Origin: Paenibacillus xylanivorans
GTDB lineage: Bacteria; Bacillota; Bacilli; Paenibacillales; Paenibacillaceae
Assembly: GCF_001280595.1 (NCBI RefSeq)
Contig: NZ_LITU01000082.1
Location: 235,295 to 299,294, forward strand
Length of the DNA: 64,000 nucleotides
Reading direction: 5' to 3'
The notes under the pieces were generated by a model that saw only the letters and a program-made list of their open reading frames with translations, was not told where the DNA came from and did not search any database. This document shows, piece by piece, positions 9,673 to 18,828 of this stretch. A program made the translations under genes and the position numbers. Each line of letters starts with the position of its first letter. Positions within the stretch are counted from its first letter, which is position 1.

Positions 9673-9749
9673 AGGCCAACCAGCATATGGTTGACCTAGT
9701 CAAACAAAGGGGCCTCCCATCATGTCGAGGACATGTGGAATAGCCCCTT
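9673..9749 (+). terminator. Two tandem hairpins ending the acetyltransferase operon
   Basis: The first hairpin (9673-9697) has 10-bp arms AGGCCAACCA/TGGTTGACCT. The second (9707-9749) pairs GGGGC with GCCCC around a CATGTC/GACATG core and is followed by four T. The second is the likelier terminator. Confidence 0.6.
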
Positions 9750-9819
9750 TTAGGTATGCAGCTGGCATTACAACTTCTGAATCGCATTTATGAAAAAATA
9801 GATCATTGCTTTCTCTTCA

Positions 9820-11124
9820 TCAGGACTGTTGATAAGATACCGCCGTCATCTGACACGGCTCGCAAATGAACATGTAATACATGCCATCCCCGTATTCCTC
9901 AACCTCGCTCCATTCCAGTTGACCAACGGCCCTCATCCTTGAAGCGCAGCATGGACAATTGGGATACTCCGCATCCTGGACCCATCCGGGATGGCCCCCA
10001 ATCTGGGATGAAGAAGGCTCCATCGCCCACTCACTGGCATGGAATGCCTGACGCGGTGCAGCCGCAATCCGGAACTGCCGACCTGCATCCGGTGGAAGCT
10101 GAGCATAGTCGTCCAGGTCAATTTCATCCGCTCCCATCGGCATCACATTATGTGCACTCCAGAACGGTTCACCTGCTGAATCCATCTCCATATAAACTAC
10201 GCCATAACAGCTGCAAATCACGCAGGTCTGCACTTGAAGTCGCTCACTGTTCCAAGCAACGTTCTTCAGTGCTGGATGCTGTACATCCAGATCAATTAAG
10301 GTCGTTAACGGACTGCCACACCACTCACAGTTATTGGCACAGGTCAACAGCATGGAGATCGGAGCGCCAATTGACGTGGCGTCAGCCCCTTCATTCTCTT
10401 TTACTTTATAGAGTGAATAACTTGGAGTGATGAATAGATCCCTGCGCTGGCCTTCATTCGTCAACTCCCAACCGGCTTCGGTTGTATAGTACTCTGGTGC
10501 GACATGCAGCTGATCTGCCCAGCGAGGCGGAGACTGCCTCCATTGCTGGAACTGATCTACGACAACTTCATCTCCAATATAGGCGAGCATGAGCAACAGA
10601 TTATTCCGATTCTCATCATCGGTATTCACCTGCTGCAAGAGCTGGTCACGTACTTCGGCGGAGGTACTCTTATACAAAATGACAGGGTAGTATATTTCGT
10701 ACTCCAACAGCTCAGGAATCTGTGCAGACAACGAAATATCATGGTAACAAACCAGGTATACCAAAATATCTTTACCTGTATCGTCAGCCCCAGTACGAAT
10801 CAATTGCATCGCATAATCGATCATGAGGGCTTGCTGCTCCATAGACAAGGACAGATACACCTGTTCTTTGGATTGCTCATATGCAACATAACGGATTAAC
10901 GGATCATGAACCTGGCGGGTATGTATGATTTTTAGAATCTCCACAGGGTCCGTCATTCCCTCATACAAGTTCACGTCACGCCGATTGGCTTCAATGTATC
11001 TTTGATGTGCCTCGCGTTCCATCTCCTGCTTGCAAGGCATGCAGTACCCGCCTGTTCTGGCAGCCGTTGCTGGCAAAATCGTATTTGGGCACCCCTCTCG
11101 TATGCACGGAATGCGTTCTGTCAT
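9820..11124 (-). CDS. Cys-rich zinc-ribbon protein with DUF1963/YwqG-like C-terminus
   Basis: I do not recognise a characterised homologue for this 434-residue protein. It opens with a Cys cluster (CIREGCPNT then GGYCMPCKQ), has a helical HEAT-like middle (about 40-210), a CANNCEWCG cluster near residue 265, CVICSC near 300, and ends with CPCCASRM and CEPC pairs. The segment IGGHPGWVQDAEYPNCPCC matches the pattern of DUF1963 (YwqG) proteins. These pairs suggest two or more structural zinc sites. The ATG at 11124 follows GAGGAG at 10 bases. It lies 80 bases downstream of the AlaX gene on the same strand, so co-transcription is possible. Confidence 0.6.
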   Translation of the reverse strand: MTERIPCIREGCPNTILPATAARTGGYCMPCKQEMEREAHQRYIEANRRDVNLYEGMTDPVEILKIIHTRQVHDPLIRYVAYEQSKEQVYLSLSMEQQALMIDYAMQLIRTGADDTGKDILVYLVCYHDISLSAQIPELLEYEIYYPVILYKSTSAEVRDQLLQQVNTDDENRNNLLLMLAYIGDEVVVDQFQQWRQSPPRWADQLHVAPEYYTTEAGWELTNEGQRRDLFITPSYSLYKVKENEGADATSIGAPISMLLTCANNCEWCGSPLTTLIDLDVQHPALKNVAWNSERLQVQTCVICSCYGVVYMEMDSAGEPFWSAHNVMPMGADEIDLDDYAQLPPDAGRQFRIAAAPRQAFHASEWAMEPSSSQIGGHPGWVQDAEYPNCPCCASRMRAVGQLEWSEVEEYGDGMYYMFICEPCQMTAVSYQQS

Positions 11125-11204
11125 CTGTGGGCAGCTCCTCTACTTTTGATTCCACCTTACGATCCACTGAGACCGATCCATATCGATTAGCGAAAAATCG
11201 TAGA

Positions 11205-12383
11205 TTAGTGATGTCCCAGTTGGTCCTTCGTAAATTCATAAAATGCGATTGCATCTTCGCTGCTGGCAAAGCCCGCCTGAGCCATCTTGTCGCTGCCTCC
11301 GCCTTTGCCCTGGTAGGCTCCGAGATTGCCCTTGAAGAAAGGTCCACAAGCCCACTCCGGCGGCTGTCCGTTCTGTGCCAGAACAACTTTGGCCTCCGAG
11401 ATGCTCGCAAAGAGTACAAGTCCCTCATGTTCCGATGTCAGCTTGGTCGCCAGACTCTGCATATCCTTGAGCGATTTGTCCTCAAAGATTTGAGCAATGA
11501 CAAGTCCTTCCCGTGCAGATAAAAGCTCTTGCGCATAATAAGCGTCATTGGAAGCTTTCACAGCGTTCAGCTCGGCTTGCAGCTGCTTTTGTTCTGCTTC
11601 CATTTTGTCGATTCGATCCGCCAGCTCGTCTCTACTGGTCTTCAATTTGGCCGAAATTCCGGTCAGCACGCTTTGCGCGGCGTTGAACTCATTCAGTGCC
11701 CGGTATCCGCATTTAAAATAAATCCGGGTGCTGCCCTTCATTTTCTCGGTTTTCAACAGTTTAATGATCCCGATCTCACCTGTGGCTGACACATGTGTTC
11801 CTCCGCAAGCGTTATATTCCACACCCTCGATCTCTACGATGCGAATATCTTCGGTTACGGAAGGCAGTTTCACCAGTGGCAGTCGTGCTGCTTCTTCCGC
11901 AGTGACCCAGGAACTGCTGATTCTGGCATTCCGGTAAATCTGCTGATTGGCCTCCAATTCAATTGCAGCCAGTTGATTCGCTCCCAGTTCGACTGCAGCC
12001 ACATCAATCGAGATATAATCTGTCCCCAGATGAAAACTGAGCGTCATCGCATCTGCCAGCTTCAGCGTAATAGCCGACAGCAAATGCTGCCCGCTATGCT
12101 GCTGCATATGATCGAATCTGCGCTGCCAATCGATTTGGCAATCCACGTCATTCTGCTCGGGTGCACGCTCCAGCTTATGCAGTACCTCACCGTCTTCACT
12201 GATCACATCCAGTACGGCAATGCCACCGATCTGTCCCAGATCACAAGGCTGTCCACCTCCATGGGGGTAAAAAGCCGTCTCCGCCAGCGTGACATATATA
12301 CCGTCTTCTTTGTCCACTCTGTCTGTAATTTGTGTATGCCACTCCCGTGTGTATGCGGAGTCATAATAGATTTTTTGCGTCAT
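11205..12383 (-). CDS. Alanyl-tRNA editing protein, AlaX-L type
   Basis: This 392-residue stand-alone homologue of the alanyl-tRNA synthetase editing domain hydrolyses Ser-tRNA(Ala) and Gly-tRNA(Ala) in the cytoplasm. The zinc-binding editing site is complete: HSGQH (H96, H100) and CGGTH (C193, H197). The N-terminal TAFYPHGGGQPCD glycine-rich motif is that of the synthetase-like beta barrel. A coiled-coil region (about 235-280, DELADRIDKMEAEQKQLQAE) precedes a DHHA1-like C-terminal domain ending in GKGGGSDKMAQAG, which makes this the long AlaX class. I start at the ATG at 12383 (GAAGGG upstream); a 28-codon longer frame is possible. Confidence 0.88.
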   Translation of the reverse strand: MTQKIYYDSAYTREWHTQITDRVDKEDGIYVTLAETAFYPHGGGQPCDLGQIGGIAVLDVISEDGEVLHKLERAPEQNDVDCQIDWQRRFDHMQQHSGQHLLSAITLKLADAMTLSFHLGTDYISIDVAAVELGANQLAAIELEANQQIYRNARISSSWVTAEEAARLPLVKLPSVTEDIRIVEIEGVEYNACGGTHVSATGEIGIIKLLKTEKMKGSTRIYFKCGYRALNEFNAAQSVLTGISAKLKTSRDELADRIDKMEAEQKQLQAELNAVKASNDAYYAQELLSAREGLVIAQIFEDKSLKDMQSLATKLTSEHEGLVLFASISEAKVVLAQNGQPPEWACGPFFKGNLGAYQGKGGGSDKMAQAGFASSEDAIAFYEFTKDQLGHH

Positions 12384-12557
12384 CGAATCATCCGATCCCT
12401 TCTCGTTCAAAGTAGAGTGTGGCTTTAGCATTTTAACGAATTCATCGTCACTTTCTGATCTATGCAAAATCCTTATGTACCTGATCTCCAGATTACACTA
12501 TCTGGCATAAACAAGCCAAGTTTCAGCCTGCATGCATCCCTTTTTCATATCAAAAAA

Positions 12558-12587
12558 ACCGCTCTGCAAGTCAAGCTACAGGGCGGT
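12558..12587 (-). terminator. Terminator of the reductase gene
   Basis: The arms ACCGCCCTG and CAGAGCGGT on the minus strand are followed by seven T. It lies 60 bases downstream of the stop at 12648. Confidence 0.85.
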
Positions 12588-12647
12588 CATGTGAATATCA
12601 GTAGCATGACGTTACAACTTACTGACCCAAAAACTCTTTTTCCGTTC

Positions 12648-13556
12648 TTAGGGTGTGATATCATTTTGACTTAAAAATTTCAATAAATCGTTATTCAGCT
12701 GCACAATTTCGTTGTTTGCATTACTCGCATAGTCCGGCAACATCATATCCTTCACCATTTTAGTCCGTAGCCATATCATAAAGAACAAATCCAAAATCAA
12801 ATCTGGACATTTAAGCACCATTTTAAATGCAGATGGATTAATAGTAACGCCAGCTTTTTGTATTGCCCTTAAATACGCTTTTAAAGTGAACGTTATTTGG
12901 TGTGCCGTTTTTCTGGTTCTGGCTGTTTTTTCGTCAATGATCTTATTTTCAAAATGTAAAACGCTAAACATTGCTACGTCTGATACTGCATGTGTTATTA
13001 GATAAGCTTTCATATCCTTATTAATCGCGTAAGGAAGGTTTGCTGTTTTAAATAATTTTACGAGGTTTTCTACACGTTCTGTCACTCGCCCACTAATTTC
13101 TCCAAACGTAGTAGCCACTAGAACCTTAGGTGGAAATCGAGCATACAATATGCCTTCTTTAATCTGTCCACCGACACCGGGAAAAGCTGGTAAAAGTCTA
13201 TCTCCAACCATATCTAGCCACGAAGAAAATCCAATTGGGTTACTAATCAATGTAACAATATTTTTGCTTTGATTATCTTTGAGCGCTAACAACGCTGATT
13301 CAGATCGATCATAACGGACTGTAACGAAAATAAAATCATAAACATCATCATTTTCAAGCGTATCAATGACATTGACTTTTACAGATTTAACCGCACCTTT
13401 TTCATTATATTGCAGGCCATTTTCTTTCAATGTTTTAAATCGATTAGAACGTGCAAACATAGTAACGTCAAGCCCTGCTTCAATGAATTTAATTGCGTAT
13501 ATGCTCCCTATAACACCAGCACCAAAAATTAATATTCTATTTTGTTTTACTGACAT
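12648..13556 (-). CDS. Ketopantoate reductase-family (ApbA/PanE-like) NADP-dependent reductase
   Basis: This 302-residue protein has an N-terminal Rossmann fold with the GAGVIGSIYA nucleotide-binding loop and the FARSNRF segment typical of the ApbA/PanE superfamily. The C-terminal helical domain is divergent (SAFKMVLKCPDLILDL), and the catalytic-Lys region of true PanE enzymes is not convincing, so pantoate synthesis is doubtful. I start at the ATG at 13556 after AGGGGTG. The gene and its divergent TetR partner are clearly richer in A+T than the flanking genes (many AAA and TTT codons), which suggests acquisition as a pair. The TetR protein probably represses it. Confidence 0.75.
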   Translation of the reverse strand: MSVKQNRILIFGAGVIGSIYAIKFIEAGLDVTMFARSNRFKTLKENGLQYNEKGAVKSVKVNVIDTLENDDVYDFIFVTVRYDRSESALLALKDNQSKNIVTLISNPIGFSSWLDMVGDRLLPAFPGVGGQIKEGILYARFPPKVLVATTFGEISGRVTERVENLVKLFKTANLPYAINKDMKAYLITHAVSDVAMFSVLHFENKIIDEKTARTRKTAHQITFTLKAYLRAIQKAGVTINPSAFKMVLKCPDLILDLFFMIWLRTKMVKDMMLPDYASNANNEIVQLNNDLLKFLSQNDITP

Positions 13557-13590
13557 AATAATCACCCCTATTTTTTAAAAACATTCCCTC

Positions 13591-13618
13591 TTGACTATGC
13601 AACAACGTGTTGTATGAT
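13591..13618 (+). promoter_or_regulatory. Sigma-A promoter with embedded palindrome, upstream of the TetR gene
   Basis: TTGACT (13591-13596) and TATGAT (13613-13618) are 16 bases apart. Inside and overlapping the -10 element is ACAAC-GT-GTTGT (13602-13613), a palindrome with 5-bp arms. An operator placed between -35 and -10 fits TetR autorepression. Confidence 0.6.
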
Positions 13619-13709
13619 GTAATCATAAAGCGTTATTATGCCTTTATCAAACATCAGTTTTTAATTATTTGTCGGATGATATTCTTGTTTTTAATAGGAG
13701 AATAATAAA

Positions 13710-14258
13710 ATGAAAAAGCAACCCGAACTAACGGAAAAAACAAGACAAACGTTTATCGATGTTTTTTGTGAGTTATATAGTCAAAAGCCAATTGAAAAAA
13801 TTTCGGTTCAAGAGATTGCAAAAAAGGCGGGATATAATCGCAGCACATTTTATCAATACTTTACTGATATTTACGAACTGTTAAACTTTGTTGAAACTGA
13901 TCTATTGAAATACATAAAAGAAGAATTGGCGAATAAAGAGCTATCCACACATACTGTTCAAAATGCGCTTCATTGTTTGGAAAAAAAGGAATACCTCTCG
14001 GTTCTCAATGCCCTCTTGGGCGATTATGGCAGTATTCGTTTTTTAGAACGCTTGAAAAGAGAAATCACCCTTGGAAGATTGGAATTAAACTTACCGTCAA
14101 ACAGTTCCATAACGCCATACTTAATTGAGTTTCACATATCAACATCACTTTCTTTGTTTCGTCTTTGGCTCCAGCGACAAAAGGATTTATCGCCAGAAGA
14201 ATTTTTTGAGTTAGTGGATACTCTATATACAAAAGGGGCAACGCCATATTCGAAATGA
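13710..14258 (+). CDS. TetR-family transcriptional regulator
   Basis: This 182-residue regulator has the N-terminal TetR helix-turn-helix (ISVQEIAKKAGYNRSTFYQYF) and a helical ligand domain resembling the TetR_C_33/YxaF-like group. The ATG follows AGGAGAATAATAAA. It is divergent from the reductase gene with 153 bases between the starts, and its own promoter carries a palindrome. Base composition is low in G+C, as in the reductase. The most likely role is local repression of the reductase and itself, relieved by an unknown ligand. Confidence 0.85.
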   Translation: MKKQPELTEKTRQTFIDVFCELYSQKPIEKISVQEIAKKAGYNRSTFYQYFTDIYELLNFVETDLLKYIKEELANKELSTHTVQNALHCLEKKEYLSVLNALLGDYGSIRFLERLKREITLGRLELNLPSNSSITPYLIEFHISTSLSLFRLWLQRQKDLSPEEFFELVDTLYTKGATPYSK

Positions 14259-14311
14259 ACCTGCTAAGATGCATTTAAAAACTATCGGTTACCCTATGTT
14301 CCTGAAAATGC

Positions 14312-14347
14312 AAAACGAGCCCTAGAAGCGATTCTAGAGGCTCGTTT
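14312..14347. terminator. Bidirectional terminator between tetR-like and dhaKL genes
   Basis: A long hairpin AAAACGAGCC...TTCTAG AGGCTCGTTTT has a GCGA loop and A/T tails on both sides, placed between convergent genes. Confidence 0.85.
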
Positions 14348-14385
14348 TATTGATCATTTTTAAGTTACGGACTGCACACACACAT

Positions 14386-16155
14386 TTATTTCATTGACTC
14401 GGATAGCTCTGTGAAAATAACACCCAGCGCATATGCGCCAGCATCCGGGTATCCGAGACTGCGATCACCAACAGCACCCGCGCGGCCCATGCGTGCCACA
14501 ATGTCTTCTGTTTTCTTCGCGCCTTCTACCGCGGCTTCCGCACCTTTGGCAAAAGCTGTTTTGAAGTCATCTCCAGACTTCGCACTTTGCGTCCATGAGT
14601 CTGCACAAGGCACGAGTGCGTCAATTAATGTCTTGTCACCCACAACGGCACCACGTCCGAAGGAACGCTCGCCTGTGGACTGGATCCCTTGTACTGCCGC
14701 GTGCATCATATCAGCGAATTCTGCAACATTCAATTGCTGCTTGTCACCTACGGCTTTGCCTGCTGCCCGGAATGCCGAACCCCAGATTGGGCCGGATGCA
14801 CCGCCGCAGTATTCCATAATGACAAGAGAGCATGCATCGAGGAATGAACCGATATTCTTTTTCTCTTCGTTCACGACATGGTTCCATTCGCGTTTGAGTT
14901 GTCTGAACCCTTTCGCTACGCTCATGCCGAAGTCCCCGTCACCCGCATGGGAATCCAGTTCACAGAATGGCACTTCATTCTTGATGATGATCTCACTCAT
15001 TTTATCGATCAGATAGACGATATTATCCAGTGAGAATTGATTGTTGTTGATCACCGCAGATGTTGCAGGTGTCTCTACTTCATAGGATACAGGCCCATCT
15101 TCAGTCACGAGGGCTTCCACCGCTTCGGAATATGCAACTTGCGCTGCCGGAGGACCAGACACTTTGAACGCCGGTGTGTCACTTTCCTTGAACAACAACG
15201 TTTTCAGTTCCTCGTCCAGTTTTAGGATGGTTACTGATGCACCTGCCATATCGATGCTCGTCATGTAATTGCCAACAAACGTAGTGGCTACATTAAGCCC
15301 TGTACGCTGTGCCAGCTCACGCTGAACCGAGTTATTGAGCAGATAAAGCTCCTGTAAAGGTGTAGCGCCAAATCCATTGACAAGCACAGCAATCTCAGCG
15401 GATGCATCGTTGTCCAGCTTCATGTCTGCAAGCAGCGCTTCAACCATGCGTCCTGCAAGCTCATCCGCAGACACCAATTTCTCGCGGCGAATGCCTGGCT
15501 CACCATGAATCCCTACACCGAATTCCATCTCATCTTCAGCGATTTCAAATGTCGGTGTACCTTTGGCAGGCACGGTACAGGAGGCGAATCCAAATCCGAT
15601 GCTGCGTATATTCTGTGCTGCTTTCTCTGCAACGGATTTGACCTCTGCCAGACTGCGGCCTTCTTCGGCTGCTGCACCAGCGATTTTGTGCACCAATACG
15701 GTTCCGGCAACACCGCGGCGTCCTACCGTATACAGACTGTCTTGAACAGCAATGTCATCCTCAACTCGTACATATTGCACGTCAATGCCATCTTCCTCTG
15801 CAAGATGCGCCGCGTTCTTGAAGTTCATCATGTCGCCACTGTAGTTCTTGATGATTAACAGCGTGCCCTTCTTGCTGGCTGTTGCCTTGATCGCCTGATA
15901 CACTTGAATCTGGGAAGGAGATGCGAATACATCTCCACAGACCGCTGCGTCCAGCATGCCTTTACCAACGTAACCCGCGTGAGCCGGTTCATGGCCGCTG
16001 CCGCCGCCGCTGATCAGGCTGACTTTATCAACATTAATCTCTCTGCGTTTAATGACCTTATATTTCTTCAAAAATTCAAGCTCCGGGTGCGCCAACGCAA
16101 TTCCGTTGCACATTTCCATGACCACATTTTCAGCCTGATTGATGATTTTCTTCAT
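14386..16155 (-). CDS. Dihydroxyacetone kinase, fused DhaK-DhaL (ATP-dependent type)
   Basis: This 589-residue enzyme phosphorylates dihydroxyacetone to dihydroxyacetone phosphate in the cytoplasm. Residues 1-340 form the DhaK substrate domain with SGGGSGHEPAHAG near residue 50 and the covalent substrate-binding histidine H217 in GIHGEPG. Residues 375-589 form DhaL with the metal/nucleotide-binding DSHAGDGDFG (401-410) and a glycine-rich lid (GGASGPIWG). The fusion is the single-chain, ATP-using form, not the PTS-dependent DhaKLM. It overlaps gldA by 4 bases, so the pair forms an oxidative glycerol route. The divergent PocR/AraC gene is the probable regulator. Confidence 0.93.
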   Translation of the reverse strand: MKKIINQAENVVMEMCNGIALAHPELEFLKKYKVIKRREINVDKVSLISGGGSGHEPAHAGYVGKGMLDAAVCGDVFASPSQIQVYQAIKATASKKGTLLIIKNYSGDMMNFKNAAHLAEEDGIDVQYVRVEDDIAVQDSLYTVGRRGVAGTVLVHKIAGAAAEEGRSLAEVKSVAEKAAQNIRSIGFGFASCTVPAKGTPTFEIAEDEMEFGVGIHGEPGIRREKLVSADELAGRMVEALLADMKLDNDASAEIAVLVNGFGATPLQELYLLNNSVQRELAQRTGLNVATTFVGNYMTSIDMAGASVTILKLDEELKTLLFKESDTPAFKVSGPPAAQVAYSEAVEALVTEDGPVSYEVETPATSAVINNNQFSLDNIVYLIDKMSEIIIKNEVPFCELDSHAGDGDFGMSVAKGFRQLKREWNHVVNEEKKNIGSFLDACSLVIMEYCGGASGPIWGSAFRAAGKAVGDKQQLNVAEFADMMHAAVQGIQSTGERSFGRGAVVGDKTLIDALVPCADSWTQSAKSGDDFKTAFAKGAEAAVEGAKKTEDIVARMGRAGAVGDRSLGYPDAGAYALGVIFTELSESMK

Positions 16156-17294
16156 GATTTCGCCTCCCGGCGAGCTTTGTATTCCGCACCGATCCGGTCA
16201 GCGGTAGCAATCGCACCGGCAACTTCAGTCACGGTGATAGGGAAAGGCATCGCGTGAATCGATTCTTCCGGAATACAAGCAATCTCAGCCACTTTCAGCA
16301 GCTCTTCCTGGCTAATGGTATCTACACCGATGTCTGCGAGACATACCGGCAGACCAACTTCAAGACAGAAGTCGAGCACCTGGTGCAGCTCTTCGGTCGG
16401 TGCATTTTCAAGAACGAGCTGTGCAATCGTACCGAAGGCTACTTTTTCCCCGTGGAAGAAGTGGTGTGTGCCTTCCAGAATGGTGAATCCGTTATGGATC
16501 GCATGGGCTCCCGCAAGACCGCCACTTTCGAATCCAAGACCGGACAGCAGAATATTCGTCTCTACGATATTTTCCAGCGCTTGGGTGACCATGTTGCTAT
16601 CACTTGCCACTTTCGCTTTTACACCGTCGCTGAGCAGCATTTCGTAGCACAATTTGGCCAGCGCAAGTGCAGCATTCGTTCCTACTGCGGATGGTGTGTA
16701 TCCTTCACGCGAACCCATCGGCAAACTTGCATTCACACGAGAGTATGATTTTGCTGTAGCTCTTGCCTCGAAGTACGTAGACAATGCATCACCCATACCC
16801 GATACGAGGAAACGTGTTGGTGCGTTTGCGATAACCGTTGTATCCACAAGAACCACACTTGGACTTTGTTTGAAATAAGCGTAGTCATCAAAAGCACCTT
16901 CCGGCGTATACAACACGGCAGAGTGACTCGTTGGTGCATCTGTTGCTGCGATGGTTGGACAGATGATCAACGCCTCGCCTTCTGCTACACATTTGGCTGC
17001 ATCAATCGCTTTACCGCCACCGAGACCGATGGTGCATGTACATCCTTTTTCCTTCGCAATGTCTTGCAGACGAGCGACTTCCTCGCGCGAACATTCTCCT
17101 CTAAAACCGCTTTCAACAAACGTAATATTAAATTTCTGTGCCGTTGCATCGAGCTTCGCTTTTACACGATTTACATCATCGGGATGCGCGATCAGTAATG
17201 CAGATTCACCAAAAGATTTCACAAAGTAACCCAGGTTCAACAACTCATCTTCACCTTGCACGTACTTCGTTGGACTAATAAATGCTTTTCTCAT
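16152..17294 (-). CDS. gldA: Glycerol dehydrogenase
   Basis: This 380-residue, zinc-dependent, NAD-linked enzyme of the iron-type alcohol dehydrogenase superfamily oxidises glycerol to dihydroxyacetone. Metal ligands of the family are seen in GMGDALSTYFEA (Asp), GAHAIHNG (His) and FHGEKVAFG (His). The nucleotide-binding GLGGGKAIDAAK motif lies near residue 95, and CPTIAATDAPTS is also typical of GldA. Its stop overlaps the start of the dihydroxyacetone kinase, so the product can be phosphorylated at once. It is transcribed away from the PocR/AraC gene. Confidence 0.92.
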   Translation of the reverse strand: MRKAFISPTKYVQGEDELLNLGYFVKSFGESALLIAHPDDVNRVKAKLDATAQKFNITFVESGFRGECSREEVARLQDIAKEKGCTCTIGLGGGKAIDAAKCVAEGEALIICPTIAATDAPTSHSAVLYTPEGAFDDYAYFKQSPSVVLVDTTVIANAPTRFLVSGMGDALSTYFEARATAKSYSRVNASLPMGSREGYTPSAVGTNAALALAKLCYEMLLSDGVKAKVASDSNMVTQALENIVETNILLSGLGFESGGLAGAHAIHNGFTILEGTHHFFHGEKVAFGTIAQLVLENAPTEELHQVLDFCLEVGLPVCLADIGVDTISQEELLKVAEIACIPEESIHAMPFPITVTEVAGAIATADRIGAEYKARREAKS

Positions 17295-17655
17295 AATGAT
17301 ATGCCTCCTATGGATGATATAAGTTCGTTAACAGTATCAATTACCGACATGCCTTCAACAAGGCCACCTGATGTAATTCTTTGATGAACTTATACATTAA
17401 ATTTTAATTACTCTCAATTAAATCTAAATATAACTCATGCATGTACGGGTTACAGTGGACTTTGATAACAAATTATTATAATTTGCAATCGTAATTTTTT
17501 GCTTTTCAACGGAATCATGGTATCTTATTGTCATGAGATGGATGAATTTTGACATCATCTATACATTACCCGTCATGAACTCATCTTAATATGTACAACT
17601 TGCTAACTTTTAACGAACGTAATCATTCATCAGGTTAGCTATGGAGGTTTCACCC
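17295..17655. promoter_or_regulatory. Divergent control region of gldA-dhaKL and the PocR/AraC gene
   Basis: This 361-base gene-free stretch is AT-rich. A near-perfect palindrome AAATTAT-T-ATAATTT lies at 17470-17484, and it is a candidate operator. I found no convincing catabolite-responsive element. Confidence 0.5.
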
Positions 17656-18687
17656 ATGATTAAAGAATATCTGCATATTAATAAAATCCTCGACCTGAAT
17701 AAATGGAAGCGTCTACAGGATTCTCTTGCCACCGTGACCAAACTGGCTATTCTAACCGTCGACTATAAAGGCATTCCCGTAACGAGTCATAGCAGCTGCC
17801 AAGCGTTTTGCCAAAATGTACGCAAAGATCCCGAACTGCTCCCCTACTGCCAGAAATGTGATTCTCGAGGGGGTCTGGAAGCAGTTCGCTTGAATGAGCC
17901 TTATGTCTACTTGTGCCATTTCAATATCGTGGACATCGCGATTCCAATCACGATCGATGGCAAATATATCGGCGCCGTAATGGCAGGACAAGTGAAGCTC
18001 GCTGACCCGGAGAAAGGGACGGATCTGGAACAGATCGTCACGTCCAAGAACGTGCCTATGCATGCTGCGAAGCTAAAGGAATTACAGGACGATTATGACC
18101 AACTGCCTGTCATGACCTATGAAGAGGTTGTGAAAATTTCCAACATGCTTTCTTTACTCTGTAATTACATTGTGGAGGAAGCTCTGAACAAAAATTTGCT
18201 GGTGGAGATGTTCGAGAAAGCTTCGGGGAACCAGGAGTCTCTGAATCTGTCCACCATTCTGCCCGGCTACTCTATCCGGAATATTGAGTCGATCAAAAAA
18301 GAAATGACCAATGCGATTGCGGATGCCTATCTTAAAAACAGCCCAAGTGATACAGAGAGTTCCAGCCCGGTGCTCCAACCTGCTTTTGAATATATTCACA
18401 GTCACAAGAGTGAGCAAGTCTCGCTCAAACAAATGGCCGACCTGTGCCACCTGAGTCCAAGTTATTTCAGCAGGCTCTTTGCCAAGGAAACGAGTGAGAA
18501 CTTCACGACTTATATTGCACGTCTCAAAATCAAATGGGCCAAGCAATTGCTGGAAGTTACGGACATGCCCGTGTCTCAGATCAGTGATGAACTGGGGTTC
18601 AATGAATCGGGGTATTTTATCAAAAAATTCAAAAAGTTTGAGGAGATTACGCCTGCCCTCTATCGCAAATATATGCAGGAGCAATGA
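17656..18687 (+). CDS. PocR-domain AraC-family regulator of the glycerol operon
   Basis: This 343-residue regulator starts at the ATG at 17656, which has GGAGGT upstream; a start five codons earlier would swallow that site. Residues 5-170 form a PocR sensory domain, the PAS-like fold found in glycerol/propanediol regulators, with a Cys-rich core (CQAFCQNV, YCQKCDSRGG, YLCHF). The C-terminal 100 residues carry the AraC double helix-turn-helix (MADLCHLSPSYFSRLFAKE, then DELGFNESGYFIKKFKKFEE). Because it faces gldA-dhaKL, activation by glycerol or a related polyol is the natural inference. The clustered cysteines raise the possibility of a metal-assisted sensor. Confidence 0.87.
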   Translation: MIKEYLHINKILDLNKWKRLQDSLATVTKLAILTVDYKGIPVTSHSSCQAFCQNVRKDPELLPYCQKCDSRGGLEAVRLNEPYVYLCHFNIVDIAIPITIDGKYIGAVMAGQVKLADPEKGTDLEQIVTSKNVPMHAAKLKELQDDYDQLPVMTYEEVVKISNMLSLLCNYIVEEALNKNLLVEMFEKASGNQESLNLSTILPGYSIRNIESIKKEMTNAIADAYLKNSPSDTESSSPVLQPAFEYIHSHKSEQVSLKQMADLCHLSPSYFSRLFAKETSENFTTYIARLKIKWAKQLLEVTDMPVSQISDELGFNESGYFIKKFKKFEEITPALYRKYMQEQ

Positions 18688-18828
18688 GCAGTCCTAACTA
18701 CGAGTTTTAGTTACCAAGGGGAGATTCAGTAATATCTTTTTCGTATCAAAGATGGGGTTAAAAGATATTTCACCTATTAATCTGCCATTGCTACAATGGA
18801 GTCCAGATTACTTAGGGAGGCGTCACAA

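Noticed and set aside
9939-10430. Plus-strand 163-codon frame antisense to the Cys-rich protein
   Set aside because: His/Pro/Ser-rich shadow of the opposite strand gene without ribosome binding site or domain.
10991-11428. Minus-strand frame of 145 codons bridging the AlaX and Cys-rich genes
   Set aside because: Its sequence is Arg/Ser-rich without motifs and overlaps the ends of two well-supported genes in another frame.
12468-12550. Possible tRNA or small RNA in the gap before the reductase terminator
   Set aside because: No cloverleaf or conserved T-loop sequence was seen; the only structure is the terminator of the neighbouring gene.
17295-17340. Possible catabolite-responsive element before gldA (GTTCGTTAACAGT region)
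   Set aside because: It matches the consensus at too few positions to support a CcpA site.
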